Below the pieces are notes generated by a model that searched no databases, was not told the DNA's origin, and saw nothing but the letters and a program-made list of their open reading frames with translations. A stretch of 64,000 nucleotides of DNA, from positions 23,018,907 to 23,082,906 of the forward strand of contig CM025855.1 in assembly GCA_003952965.2 (NCBI GenBank), written 5' to 3'. Both the position numbers and the translations under genes were made by a program. Origin of the DNA: Morella rubra (lineage: Eukaryota; Streptophyta; Magnoliopsida; Fagales; Myricaceae). Every line of letters starts with the position of its first letter. The stretch's first letter is position 1. Positions 1 to 12,355 of this stretch are shown one piece after another.

Positions 1-640
1 GTCTCTCTCTTGCGATTCAAATTGAAATTACTCTACGACCTAACTTTCAAAGAGAGAAAGTGCCTTGAAGAAGAGAGAAGACTACTCACACTGAGAAAGC
101 CTGTTATTCCCCTGCTAAACTTTAGCTTTCTACATACTCTTGTCCTCATGTGCACCTTTGTATTTTCCACTTGCTTCATACGGCTTTAAGAGCCAAATCG
201 TTGACATTCCGTTATGTACCCATTCTTTGTAAACACGTGAGTGTTGGGTAAACACTTGTCCTACTTGTGAAAGTAGAAGAAATCCCTTGGGTTTTGAGAT
301 TTGTGAAAGAGTTAAATCGTGAGCTCAGAAAAACGCTTTGTAAAGGTTCCTTAGCACCCCGGAAGCTAAAGTATATTTACTATTTGAAGAATAGTGAAGG
401 AAGCCCAAGGAAGTAAATAGCCTTTGGGGTGGACGTAGGCAAGTGTTGGCCGAACCACCTAAAAATACGGTGTCATCCCTCTAACTCTATCTCTTATTTT
501 TTCACGCTCATATCACTGCCCTTTGTGTTTTATGCTTTACTGTTATACTGCTCAAATTATTTTCAAAAAGGATTGAAGATTTATTAAAACCCAATTCACC
601 CCCCCTCTTGGGTTGTTATTTAAACTTTCAAGTTCCTTGG
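1..640 (+). mobile_element. LTR-retrotransposon LTR remnant
   Basis: No ORF is present. The stretch carries two sequence signatures common near the 3' end of plant LTRs: a GTGGACGTAGGCA...GGCCGAACCACC block at about 431-460, and an AACCCAATTCACCCCCCC...TCTTGGG block at about 588-613. Both read in the plus direction. The left boundary lies outside the window and no internal retrotransposon genes follow, so this is probably a solo or truncated LTR. Assignment to Copia or Gypsy is not secure. Confidence 0.45.
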
Positions 641-1262
641 ATCAAGACATGCTATGCAAAGAAGTAACTCCGTACTTGCTTATGTGAAACGATGATCCAT
701 CTCCTAAGCAATCAAATCAATAATTTGGCAAAAAACTTCCACACGAAAATGATATGTTTGCAATCTAATCGTACAAACATATTATTTCTCAGTAGTTCTA
801 CATGAAAAAAAAAAAAAAAAAAAAAAGAGAAGAGAAGGAAGAAAGATAATTTAACAGTAGATCGGAGATACCAACATATTCGGTTCTCTATGTCTAAGAT
901 ATGAAAAATACAAGTTATCCATGTAGTGGAATGCAACAAAAGAAAAGAAGTAGAGTTCTTTTGGGGTCCAAAAATAAAATACCAGCTTTTAATTAGCCAA
1001 AAAAGTCCCTATTTACATTTGATCCAACCGCCCACCATCCTATCCAAAAAATGTCAAATGTCACGGCTCTTGTTGGCAATTTTCAAGTCGGTCAAATGCA
1101 GAGGCTACTTCACCCAAAAACAAGCGAACGGAGCTTTTCAAGGGGGGTGGGCTGAGTTTTGGGTGGGCCAGGGGGGGCAGACCTAGGCTTAAAAAAAAAA
1201 AAATTAGTGTAAAAATTGTTTTTGGGCAGAGCCAACCAGGGCGAGTGCCCCTGTTCACCCCC
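641..1262. other. Unassigned repeat-like DNA with homopolymer tracts
   Basis: No gene is visible. There is a 22-nt A run at 805-826 and a shorter A run near 1190-1203. The part at 1110-1262 is G-rich on the plus strand and looks like inserted repeat DNA that ends the RNase H fragment to its right. I could not name it. Confidence 0.4.
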
Positions 1263-1497
1263 AGCTGGTTCCGTGGATGTAAGTCTTCCACACGAATCTC
1301 TGCAAACCATCGCTAAAGAAGTTTGATCCCCTCTACAAGCCGCATCACAATTAAATTTGCAACCAAGAGGAGGGAGGACCATCTCCGGTTGCACTCTTCA
1401 TCAGTTTCCTTCCAAGCACATGCATGTTCTCTATATAGTCTTCTCAGCATGAGGATCATGGCATGAACAATTAGGAGCCATATCATTGTGCACCGTT
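1263..1497 (-). mobile_element. LINE-A, RNase H end (cut off by LTR1)
   Basis: Read on the minus strand this gives LPPLGCKFNCDAACRGDQ followed by LAMVCRDSCG, the start of the RNase H domain typical of plant LINE ORF2. It is degenerate, with stops upstream. It is the continuation of the LINE at 3788-4858: removing LTR1 (1498-3787) joins the two parts in frame through FWNHIVHNDMAP, the segment between the zf-RVT and RNase H domains. The lower-coordinate end is lost in unassigned repeat DNA. Confidence 0.7.
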
Positions 1498-3787
1498 TGT
1501 AACGTCGCCCAAAAATTTCTAATAAAGAGATAAAAATATTTAAATTATGTTTGATATTTGAAATTCAAAAAATTCTCTTTTAGATTTAAAATTTGAGTTT
1601 AACTCATTTAAATAGTTGAATCCTTATTTTGTTATAGGCAAACTTTTAAAAATTTTAAAGATTTTACTGATTTTCAGTGATTATTTAAATTTAAGTGTTT
1701 AAAGTTTATAAGGGAGACTATTTTAAAATTTGAAATTATATTCAACTGTTCAAAATTTAAAAATGAGACGGATTTGAAATTGAAAACATTTGTTTTTAAA
1801 ATTTATGCATTGATCGTGAGTTTTACCTTATACGATAGTCTTATTTTTTTTCAAATTTCTATTTGTGAGATTTAGAAGCAACAACAGTGACTTTAAATTG
1901 CTACGTAGTTTTATTTTTTGCAAATCTCACTTTTACGCCATCAAAAAAAAAAAGAAGGGATTTTCTTGGTTTCAACAATCTAGACAAATTTTCTTCAAGC
2001 AAATTCAGGTATTTCGATTTTCTTGATATTTTCTTTGTATTTTTTTAATCAAAATTTTATGAGAAATCAAACCATAGGTGTTTATAACTAGTCCTAATTA
2101 TTTCACGATTTTCAAAATAGTTTTAATGGGTTTCTTAGAGTAATTGAAATTTGGGTTCGTGATTTGTTCAGGAAAATTTAGGTTCTTGATCTGAGTAGTA
2201 GATCGAATTATATTTTTATAGCCAACTCTATACGTCAAAAAATTATAAATTTTAGTTATTTCATACTAGACATATGTATGATAGTTGAGTTAAGGTTTCG
2301 TGATTTTTGGAGATGTGATGATATGGCTTTAAAAATCCAGAAGTTAGGTTTAGAAAAATCAGAATTGCTGAGAAAGACCCTTTGATATCGATTGGAAGTT
2401 TGAACCAAATGACATAGCTAGGATTTAAATTTCAGCATGAAATTTTAACAGCATCTTTATAACACAAATATACAGCTTTGGTATAAAATTCAGGATTTTA
2501 TGATATTGGAAAAGATAGTTATGACTATTGAAATGTATGAGTAGAGAATTATTCAAGGCATAGTTTGACTCTCTGAATTTTACTGACGAAGTTGTACGTT
2601 GAATATAGATATGAAAGTTTACAGGTGTATATTTAACGTTTATAGGAAGATCATAATTTAATTTGGGGATTTTAGGGAAACCCGAGATAGGTAAAGTGTA
2701 TTTTAGAATCTGATCAGTAAATTTCGGGTTTAAACCTGCTAGGAAGATTTAGAGTTTTATTTATAATTTTGTTTGATTGAATTATAATGCGTTAATTTTT
2801 GTGTTGATAGGTTCTAAGTCAGAGGCTTATTTTCTTGAAGATCCAGGTAAGCATGATTATTTTGCTAGAATTTTAAAATGGTACCAAGGTGGTATTTTTT
2901 TGAAATTACATATTTTACCTAAAAACCCTCGGAGTTTTATTTGCATTACGATATGATACAATTGCCAAAGAAGTATAGCATGAAAGTAACCATGAGCCAA
3001 TTATATGTTCAATGATATTACATAAGGTTTCCAAAGTTTAAATCAAATCTTTTTGATGTTATTTATATTATTTGCATTACGTTACGTGAAAAGAATAGAA
3101 ATTTGCAAAGTTCAAAGTGATGTTTATAGTATGATATGTTATGTATTTTCAAACCCAGTGTTAGAAAGTTACAGAGACATAGCATTGGTACCAATTGCAA
3201 CCTATTGAGTGCACCATTTTGGAAACAGAGTGGTTTATTTTGTAGGTTCTTCCCGAGTGCACACTTGGATTGGCCAAGCCTTAGTAAGTAAGAATTCTAC
3301 CCATAGTATTGGCTTAGTTTGGTTGATCCCTAAACTAGGTAGCAACTGCACAATCCTGTCACGGGGTAAACGTGACCCACAGTTATTGCCAAAGGGATTT
3401 TCTATAGTATTATTGATTTATTGATAAAAATGTTTATTTTAAAAAAGTAAAAAAACTAGTTTTCAACAGTTTATAAAGATTTCAAATACTTTGTCTCTTC
3501 CAGAAACAGTGGCTACACTTGTATAATGATTTTGTTTACTGAGTTGTCGAACTTACCCGCTATTGTTTTCTCTATTGTTAAATGTTGATGAGGAGCATGT
3601 CGAGAGGCAGGATTAGATAGCATGTAGGCGGGTAGCTGAGAGATTATTAAGTGTTATGAAGAGATATTTATTGAAGTTTTTAAATAAAGTTTATTCTGCA
3701 TTTTTTTAAAATATGTTTTTAAATCAAAAGTCTAATTGTTTATTGTTAGTAAGTCACTTTCTAGCCTTTGAGGTTTGGGGTGTGACA
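1498..3787 (+). mobile_element. LTR1, solo LTR of gypsy type inserted in LINE-A
   Basis: The element runs from TGTAACGTCGCCC to GGTTTGGGGTGTGACA. These are imperfect inverted ends of the TG...CA type, with the TGTxAC...CCC / GGGxGTxACA pattern common in plant Ty3/gypsy LTRs. Length is 2,290 bp with no internal genes. At 3537-3547 it carries TACTGAGTTGT, a motif seen in the 3' part of such LTRs, which supports plus orientation. A 5-bp slot (CCGTT, 1493-1497) sits where a copy of CAATG (3788-3792) is expected. The target duplication has therefore decayed, but the boundaries are supported by the restored LINE frame. Confidence 0.7.
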
Positions 3788-4858
3788 CAATGTGGTTCCA
3801 AAAATACTAGATAGCATCAACGACAAGAACTGCAAATAGAGAAAAGGCATGATAATGAACTATTTTCAGCCCCAGTAAGAGCTCAGGTTAAATGATCATG
3901 CTAACCCTTTCTTCGATATTCAAATGTCCAAACGCCTCCAGATTTAATGGCCAGAATGATTCTCTCCACAGAACTTTTGCATACCAACACTGGATGAACA
4001 AATGTTCTGAGGTCTCTGCATGCAGAAAATGAAGGCGAGATCTGACCAGAATTGCCTTAGATCCCAATTTCCATAAAAACAATTTATGGCGAGCTTGGAT
4101 TTTTTAGAGAGCAAAGTTTTTTTCCAGGGGATAGGGAAGATATTTCCTGAGTTTTGAAATCTATCCTTTTGGTCCTCAAGGTAAGTCAATTTCACTGTAA
4201 AAGAGCCAGTGCTCTTCGGAGTCTAGACAACAACATCCTCCCCCAAAGGAGGGTGGGAGGGAAATAGCTAGTATAGCTTGGACACTAGTCAACTCAAAAA
4301 AGTCTTCCACCACTTTAGATTTCCATTGCCTGGAACTATTATCAATTAGTCCTGCCACTTTGAAATTAGTCAAAACGGAATTTGAATCCACTCTCTTGGT
4401 TGGCTTGAATTGCGGTCATCCCATATATCTACCTCAATACCTTCTTTAACCATATAACACAAACCTTTAGAAAGGACTAGCACAGCCTTCATCATCTCTT
4501 GCCAAATCCATGAGGCTCCCGGTTTCCTTCTAGCGTTGAGAAAATTAACATTCTTCAAATATTTGGCAGTCAAAGCTTTAACTCAAGTGGCATTCGGTTT
4601 AGTGTACATTAGCCAACCAAGTTTGGAAATTAAAGCCTTATTAGCATCATTTAGCCTTCTAAGACCCAAGCCTCCAACCTCCTTAGTTGGCATATTGGAG
4701 ACCAAGTTACAGGGGTAAGGTGCCGAGTGGATTTATATGAAAATCCGGAAAAGAAGTCTTTTAAACTCCTGTCAACTTCCTTGCACCAGCTTTTCGGTAA
4801 AAGAAATGACGCCATGCTGTAAGAAGGAATGGTAGCAACAACATAATTTATCAACGTA
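3788..4858 (-). pseudogene. LINE-A ORF2 C-terminal part (reverse transcriptase thumb to zf-RVT), broken
   Basis: Decayed LINE polyprotein on the minus strand. In order from high to low coordinates: YSMASFLLPKSWCKEVD (post-RT region), ALTAKYLKNVNF-like and SWIWQEMMKAVLVL segments, a VDIWDD segment, then a zf-RVT-like end with LHAETSEHLFIQCW. Frames change at about 4370, 4185 and 3944, and there are stops, so it is not functional. The RT catalytic core is missing because the element stops exactly where the CACTA terminus begins at 4859. A second, better preserved copy lies at 8650-9787. Confidence 0.8.
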
Positions 4859-5695
4859 CACTACAAGAATATAGATCTTAGGTAACAAATTTTTCGTGTC
4901 AAATCAAATTTTGCCACCTAAGGCCATCTTTCTTTGATAAAACATTAATTTCGTCACTCAAAATCATCCAGGAACGTGGTAACCATCCAGACAGGTTCAA
5001 AAACCGTTTGGATGGATTTGTAGTGTGCAAAAATATAGGTCGTTCCAAATGAGTGCTGATTAGTGTCAGCATGAATATTTTCATATCCGTCCGGACAAGT
5101 CCAAAAACTGTTCAGACAAATATCTTGGTGTGGTCACCATACTGTCCGGCGCTAGTTGGTTTTGGAAGATTTTCGAATGTGCCTCAGATATGTATTTAAT
5201 GAGGTTTCATTTGATTGCACCACGTGTACATCTAACCGTTTCATACTATCCGAACGGTTTCAATTTGCATGCGGACGCTGAACTGGTAACTTAAAAATAG
5301 ACAGAGTTGTCAAAATTACTTTCTCATCCATTTCATTTTGATTTTCTCTCTAACTTCATAAATTTTTCAGATATTTTGAGATTTATACTCACAAGGTCAG
5401 GTAACACCTACATCGTGGCTTTGTATTTCAATTTTCATGCATTTTGATTATTTTTGGATGGATAAAATGGCTATTTCAATTTTGTGTTCATCGAAGTCCC
5501 GTTCGAACAATTTTAAAGTCATTCAAACAAGATTATATGATAATATTGACTTTTCAGTTCAAATGTCTTGTTTTTATTCATCCAGAAGGTATGACTATAC
5601 ATTCGTACATATATTTTATTGGAAATGGTGCCATTTGCCAACCATGCGAACAAGTTTTAATAGTGTTCAAATGGTGTTTGGATATCAAGAATGAG
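4859..5695. mobile_element. CACTA-type element, terminal fragment (copy A)
   Basis: It begins with CACTACAAGAATATAG, the diagnostic En/Spm (CACTA) terminal sequence, inserted in LINE-A. It continues with subterminal repeats of the GTCCGGAC / GTCCGAAC type (for example at 5088 and about 5248) in both orientations, as in CACTA subterminal regions. Sequence then matches the longer copy at 9788-10920 until about 5685, apart from an internal stretch missing here relative to that copy. No matching right terminus is present, so this is a truncated, non-coding copy. Confidence 0.7.
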
Positions 5696-6149
5696 TAGTA
5701 TGTTGTTACGAGGCTCCGACGGTGTGGGAGAATACAAGCCAAAGCGACAAGAGCCATCCACACCTTGATGTTCATGCGCCCAAGAACAAACCCTGCAGTA
5801 GCAGACGAGAACCCAATGGAGGGAGGAAGAGAGATAGAGAGAGAGGTGGGTCAAGTGAGAAAGTAAATGATGTGGTTTTTTTTAAATGACGTGTGTTGAC
5901 AGGTTGGATGGATAGAGAGCAGTGAGTGCCGCATGGAGTAAGTTCCACTAATTCCATTAACAGAATGGTAAGAAGAGACCAATGACAAACGAGTGGTGGA
6001 CCACAAGGACTAATTTTATGATTTTGTTATCTCAAATACTAATTCAATTTTTGCGTATATCACAAGGATTAATTTGACATTTATCCCTTTAAATAAATGT
6101 TTAACTCTAATATGAGTCTAATCATGTTCAGATTTGTCTTTGTCTTTTG
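5696..6149. other. Unassigned sequence between duplicated blocks
   Basis: No gene or named repeat seen. A GA-rich stretch lies at about 5820-5850. It separates the end of duplicated copy A from the start of copy B. Confidence 0.35.
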
Positions 6150-6195
6150 AAAGAATTTTAAGTGTTATTAAGAGAGATTTATTGAAGTCTTTAAA

Positions 6196-8538
6196 TGTAA
6201 TAGCTCAGACTGTCAAGACCTCAAGCGTTGTCTTATATTAATAGACATTGCTATTAAACTGAGGCTACGGCCAATGGGAGGATCGTTAAAGCAACAGGAT
6301 ACTAAGCAAAATACGATCAGGACCTTTTATTCATACCGTAGTACAACAAAAGAGAACCAACTTCATATAATGTACATACTACAAAAAATACATAACGAAA
6401 AACTACAGTTAAAAGACTAAGAAAGCATAAGACTGGGGAACTCTAGTTTCCGCTGTCTGAGTCACTTAAGTCTGATATGTTGACATAGTCATCAGAGTTT
6501 GGAGTTATCCACCTATGACCCCGGCCTTCTATCAGAACGTATAAATCTCTGGTGACCCAAACACGAAATTTTAACTCCAAAATGATCCATCCATGGCTTA
6601 TGGCCTTTGTGAACTCACCTTAAAACACTTCAAACATCTGCTAAAAGAATTTAACAAACAACTATGAGTCCAAATGACTCAATAAAGCCAGTGGTTAGTA
6701 TAACAGAATAGCAGATATAAGAAAAACATATTGAATAAACTCATTCATCAATAAAATCTCAAAACAGAAGAGGAAAGTAAATGAAAAGACTTAATTCCTT
6801 AAAAATGATCTTTTCAATTTCAACCACCACTCCTCTCACTCTTAGAGTGAATCACTGGCCAGAGTGATATAGGAAACCTCCATATTTTGCGGCATTACTC
6901 CCAGAGTAGAATACAGTTTGTATTGTTCGGCATTACTCTAGAGTAGAATACGGTATCCTTATAAAGGATCTTTCCACGTACGATGGAGTAGCAAGAATGC
7001 CACAACAAGTGGTACACATCCTTTTGTGCACAGTACTGTCATATCTTCACAGTATATGTTAAGTATGCATGTCTCATGTCAATGCCTATATATATCATTC
7101 ATGATATGCAACACCTTAACCATACTTGAATCTCACAACACCCCTTTCCAAAGTACAAGTTAAGTATGCATGTCTTATGTCAACTGCCCATATATATCAT
7201 ACATGATATGCAACACCTTAACCCTTCCTTTGGGACGCATAAAAACATGATAAAACATTATTTCAAAAGAAAGTATTGTGAAGGAAAAAAAACACCTTGA
7301 TTTCTCGATTAAAAACTAGCTTAACCACCACGTAGAAAACACTAATTTTGACTTAAAGACTTTCGAAATCACAAGAATATTCAAAAGAATATGTTCAAGC
7401 TTTGAAAAATAGAATTTGGGAAAAATGTTGACAAGAAACAGATCAAAGTTGAAAAATAACTTGAAAACGAATCAAACTTTAAAAATGATACTATTTCGAA
7501 AAGACGAGCTTGTTCTTCTTCAAGAACACGAAGAACAATAGGAATATGAAAAACACTAACAACATCAATAGATGCTAGAATAGTTGAAAAACAAGAGATT
7601 CACAAAATCATCTTGAAAACTTTTGAATCGAAATCAAAGATAACCAACTAAACTTTACCTCTAATGTAGCCGAATCTTCACTAAAATTTTTCCTCTTTTT
7701 CTCCAACTTCACTTCACTCTTGATCTCAAGCTTAAACACACAAATTTCGGATGGAATGGTGTAAGCTATAATGGCCGGATCTCACCCCTATTTATAGGAA
7801 AACATAGCCCGTCACAGAGTGACACATACCCGACCTAAACTAGCTACCTTTGGCGAGTCAAAAGGCTATGTTGACCACAAGTTGACACCCAGTAACCTAA
7901 AGCAGCTGCAAAGCACACCTATGGCCGAAATTTGCATAGTAGCTATGGCGAGTCACTGCCTAGGTCACCGGTTGTCGACACTTCGAGCTTCCTAGGTTTT
8001 AGCCTTTATCGTCGTGCTTTCTAGCCTTGATTCTTCGTGCTTCTAGCTTTGATTACATCATGCTTCCTAGCCTTGATATATGTCACTCTCTAGGGCTGCC
8101 AACATGTCTCTACTTAATGGCTAAATTTCGCTAATTTCCTCACTAATCCACCAATGATCACTAAACAACCTACCTGCTTTCATAAAACATCCTACTTGCT
8201 TTCAAAAAATAAAAAGTCTCTAAATTGAACCATAACTCGTGGATAATCTCCCAACATATTAAAAGAATAAAAATCATGTGGTTCGATTTTCGATAAAAAC
8301 CATCCTACTAGCTTAAAAAATTAAATTGACTCAATACGTGCTCCTCAACATTCTGAACAAAAACTTAGTTACTTGCGAACTCCAATTCTCACTTAATCAG
8401 GTCCTAATCAAGGTTTTAAAATTAATACATCAAGTACTAATTAATCTCCAAATCATCACTAAATACCCCTTAACTACTAAACCCAAACTTGATTTCACAG
8501 ACAATATGCATGTTATGCTAAAAGCTCGGGGTATGACA
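6196..8538 (-). mobile_element. LTR2, solo LTR (gypsy type) with 5-bp target duplication
   Basis: Bounded by TGTAATAGCTC on the left and GGGGTATGACA on the right, with a perfect 5-bp target-site duplication TTAAA at 6191-6195 and 8539-8543. Length 2,343 bp, no coding capacity. On the minus strand it starts TGTCATACCCCGAGC and has a TATAAATA box about 740 bp in, so transcription would run leftward. A single LTR without internal sequence is the usual product of LTR-LTR recombination. The intact TSD suggests it is younger than its surroundings. Confidence 0.88.
7789..7796 (-). promoter_or_regulatory. TATA box of LTR2
   Basis: Minus-strand TATAAATA followed by GGGG, inside LTR2. Position and context fit the core promoter of a gypsy LTR. 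Activity is not known. Confidence 0.55.
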
Positions 8539-8649
8539 TTAAATAAAGTTTAATCCTCATTTTTTTTTATAGATATGTTCTAAAATTAAAAGTCTAGTTG
8601 TTTATTGTTAGTAAGTCACCTTCTAGCCTTTGAGGTTTGAGGCGTGACA

Positions 8650-9787
8650 CAGTTTGGTTCTGAAAAATACCAGATAGCATCAGCAACAAGAACTATAAAT
8701 AGAGTAAAGGCACAATAATGAACTATTTTCAGCTCAAGTAAGAGCTCGGGTTGAATGATCATGCTAACCCATTCCCCGATAGTCAAATGTCGAAACACCT
8801 CCAAATTTAATGGCCAAAAAATTCTATCAACAGAATTTTTGCATACCAACACTGGATGAATAAATGTTCCGAGGCCTCTACATGCCCTCTACATAGTGGA
8901 CAGAAGGAAAAATCCTCATCTTCTCCTTACAAGAATTGAAGGAAAGATTTGACCAGAATTGCCTTAGATCCCAATTTCCATAAAAACATTTTAAGGCGAG
9001 CTTGGATTTTCAGAGACCAAAGTTTTTTCCAGGGAATAGAGGAGCTACTTCCTAAGTTTTGAAATCTATCTATTTGGTCCTCAAGGTAATAAGCCTATTT
9101 CACTGTAAAAGAGCCAGTGCTCTCCGGAGTTCAGAAACCAACATCCTCCCAAGGGAGGGCAAGAGGGAAATAGCTAGTATAGCTTGGACACTAATCGACT
9201 CAAAAAGGTCTTCCACCATTTCAGATTTCCTTTTTCTGGAAATATCATCAATTAGTCCTACCACTTTGAAATTAGTCGAAACAGAATTTGAATCCACTCT
9301 CCTAGTTGGCTTGAATTGTGGTAAGGTTGGTATCCACGGGTCGTCCCATATATCCACCTCGATACCTTCTTTAACCATATAACACAAACCTTTAGAAAGG
9401 ACTAGCATAGTCTTCATCATCCCTTGCCATATCCATGAGGCTCCCAGTTTCCTTCTAGCGTTATGAAAATTAACTTTCTTCAAATATTTGGCAGTCAAAG
9501 CTTTAACCCAGGTGGCATCTGGTCTAGTGTACATTGGCCAGCCAATTTTGGAAATTAAAGCCTTATTAATATCATATAGCCGTCTAAGACCCAAACCTCC
9601 AATCTCTTTAGTCGTCATATTGAAGACCAAGCTACAGGGGTAAGTGCCAAGTGGATTGATATGAAAATCCCCAAAAGAAGTCTTTTAAACTCCAGTCAAC
9701 TTCCTTCCTTGCACCAGCTTTTCGGTAAAAGAAATGACGCAATGCTATAAGAAGGAATGGTAGTAGCAAATAAATTTATCAACATTA
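8650..9787 (-). pseudogene. LINE-B ORF2 C-terminal part, second copy
   Basis: Paralogous to LINE-A. The best part is an open stretch at 9100-9630 (176 codons, minus) with GLGLRRLYDINKALISKIGW, then WVKALTAKYLKKVNF, GASWIWQGMM, GIEVDIWDDPWIPTLPQFKP. This is the region between the RT core and zf-RVT of plant LINEs. A zf-RVT remnant follows near 8616-8852. No RT catalytic core or RNase H is present. It ends at the same LINE position, at a CACTA terminus (9788), as LINE-A does. Both LINE and CACTA were therefore in place before the segment duplicated. Confidence 0.8.
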
Positions 9788-12355
9788 CACTATAAGAAAA
9801 TAGATCTTAAGTGACAATTTTTGGGTGTCAAACCAAATTTTGTCACCTAAAGTCATCTTTCCTGGACAAAATATTAATTTTGTCACCTAAAATCATCTAG
9901 GAACGCGGTAACAGTCCGAACAAGTTCAAAAACAGTTCCGACAAATTTGTGGTGTGATGAAATATAGGTCGTTATAAATGAGTGACGATTTGTATCATCA
10001 CAAATATTTCATATCCGTCGGAGAGCTTCAAAAACTATTTGAACGGATATCCTGGTGACAACATATAAATCATTGTAAATGAGTGAAAATTAGTATTGTT
10101 ACAAAGTTTTCATTACCGTCCGGACAGAAATTTAAAACCGTCTGAACAAACTTTAGGCAACGAATACCAATCGTCACCAATTAGTGACGCATTCAAAATC
10201 ATCATGCATTCTTAATACCATCCGGACGCATCAATGTTCGTCCCAATGGCGAAAAGGATAATACGTCTGAATGCACAAAAGTTGTTTGCACAAGTTGGAG
10301 TGCTTCTTCAATGAATGGTGTGGTTCCGCGTTGCAAAATTTCACACACATAAAGTCGACACTGCCTAGACCATCACCATATCGTCCGGACACTAGTAGGT
10401 TCTGGAAGATTTTCGAATGTGCCTTAGATATGTATTTAATGAGGTTTCATTTGATTGCGCCACGTGTACATCTAACCATTTCATACCATCCGAGCGGTTT
10501 CAATTTGCGTGCTGACGCTGATTAGGTAACTTAAAAACAAACAGAGTTGTCAAAATCACATTCTCATTTATTTCATTTCGATTTGCTCTCAACTTGTTCT
10601 CTCTAACTTCATAAATTTTTCAGATATTTTGAGATTTATACTCACAAGGTCAGGTAACATGTACTTCGTGGCTTTGTATTTCAATTTTCATGCATTTTGA
10701 TTGTTTTTGGATGGATAATATGGCTATTTCAATTTTGTGTTCATCAAAGCCCCATTAGGACAGTTTTATAGTCATTCAGATAGTATTATATGATAATATT
10801 GACTTTTTTCAATTCAAATGTTTTGTTTTTTATTCTTCCAGACAGTTTGGCTATACATTCGAACATATATTTTATTGGAAATGGTGCCATTTGCCAACCG
10901 TGCAAACGGGTTTTAATAGTGTTTGAACGATGTTTGTCTGGTTGTTCATGGATCTATCCGGGAAATGTATCACAAAGGCTTGGGAACAGACAGAGTGACT
11001 AGCTTGGGCAGACATTATGATAGTAGAGCTAGAGGAGAGTATCTAGACGATGGTGGAGCCAACATAGACGTTGGGCATGGCTATCAATACCTACTTGAGC
11101 ATTTTGGAGAATAATTATACTCTGACAGAGGTGAGTCTGAGGGAAGAGGTGGTTGCTATGCTGAACGAACTGACTTCCATGGTAGGACACGTGTCTTTGT
11201 TGTACCAATCTCTCAGTACCACTCCGATACAGCTCTAGACACTAATCAAACGTGTGGATAATATGGAGCGGTAGAGTATGTTCATGACGCCATCGAATAA
11301 GATCTCGATAAGCCAGCTCCTCCTTTTGATTGAGACTAGTTTTTTCACTATTATCTACTTTATGATTATGTTTCCGGCTTTTAGAATACTTTATGATTAG
11401 TTTTCTGCTTGTACTAGACTTTTTGATTATGTTTTTCATTTGAGATTTCCATCTTTGATAATTTATATCAATTATGCTTTTTCATTAGTTTAAATTTATT
11501 ACAATTTAAACTAATTGTTAGTACAATGGACAATTAGTACGAGTGCTAAGTTAACCGAACAATTAGTTAATTGAATGAATTAAATCAGTTAAATTTGGAC
11601 CAACCGTCCACATGGCTAAATAATCGTTCGGATGGCTAACTTCATCATTTTTAACTGCTTGAACGCATTAAAAACACGTCCGAACATCCACATAACCTCC
11701 GCATGACTTACACGTGTTTAATGAGGACGATGGATGAAATTAAAAATCATTTTGAATATGGTTCGGACAGAACTACTCTTGTTCGAACAGTATCCTAAAT
11801 GTTGCATGGCTTACACTTGTTTAATTAGGATGACGGTTGAAACAACTGTACCATACGAATAGTAGGACTAAGTGTCTGGACAAGTCGTGATGTTTATTCA
11901 GCCAAACGTGGGCTTCCAAGTTGCGCAATGTCAGTAGAATTCTGTCTGGACGCATTTTTGAGCATTTATACGCATTTAATATTTTGAACCGTTTTAAACA
12001 ATTTGACGTTTGGCTTTTAATATGGACGAATTTCATTTGGCCATGTGTCTTGATAACTGTCCGAACATTTATTTACCCGTCCAGACTACTAAGATGGATT
12101 GTTGATATACGAATAGATTCGTATTTTTCAATTTAACTCCTCATTTTTTTCTCTAATTTCTCCTCTCTTACACATATTTTCTTCTTAAATTTTTATGCAA
12201 ACTTCTTCATTCTAGAACTTAATCACATTCAGATAAAATTTTTTCAATTTTAGCATTATTTTAATAGTAAAAATCTTGTTTCTTTAGAGTTTTACATATA
12301 AAATTTCAATCTCATTTTTTGTCTACTACTTTCTATTTTTTGGTTGATTATTTTA

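Larger units (their letters stand above)
6150..8649 (+). mobile_element. Second copy of the LTR1 3' end, split by solo LTR2
   Basis: About 150 bp matching the last 145 bp of LTR1 (3643-3787) are present in two parts, 6150-6195 and 8539-8649, ending in GAGGCGTGACA. The interruption is LTR2 (6196-8538). Taking LTR2 out together with one TTAAA restores a continuous match to LTR1, so the LTR1 copy at about 3670-3700 is the empty site. It continues at 8650 directly into LINE-B, as LTR1 does into LINE-A. Confidence 0.8.

Noticed and set aside
1263-3787. Full autonomous gypsy element
   Set aside because: LTR1 and LTR2 have no internal genes or second LTR, so both were called solo LTRs.
9542-9551. 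CCAATTTTGG, a perfect CArG box
   Set aside because: It lies in the decayed LINE-B coding sequence and far from the MADS gene; probably chance.
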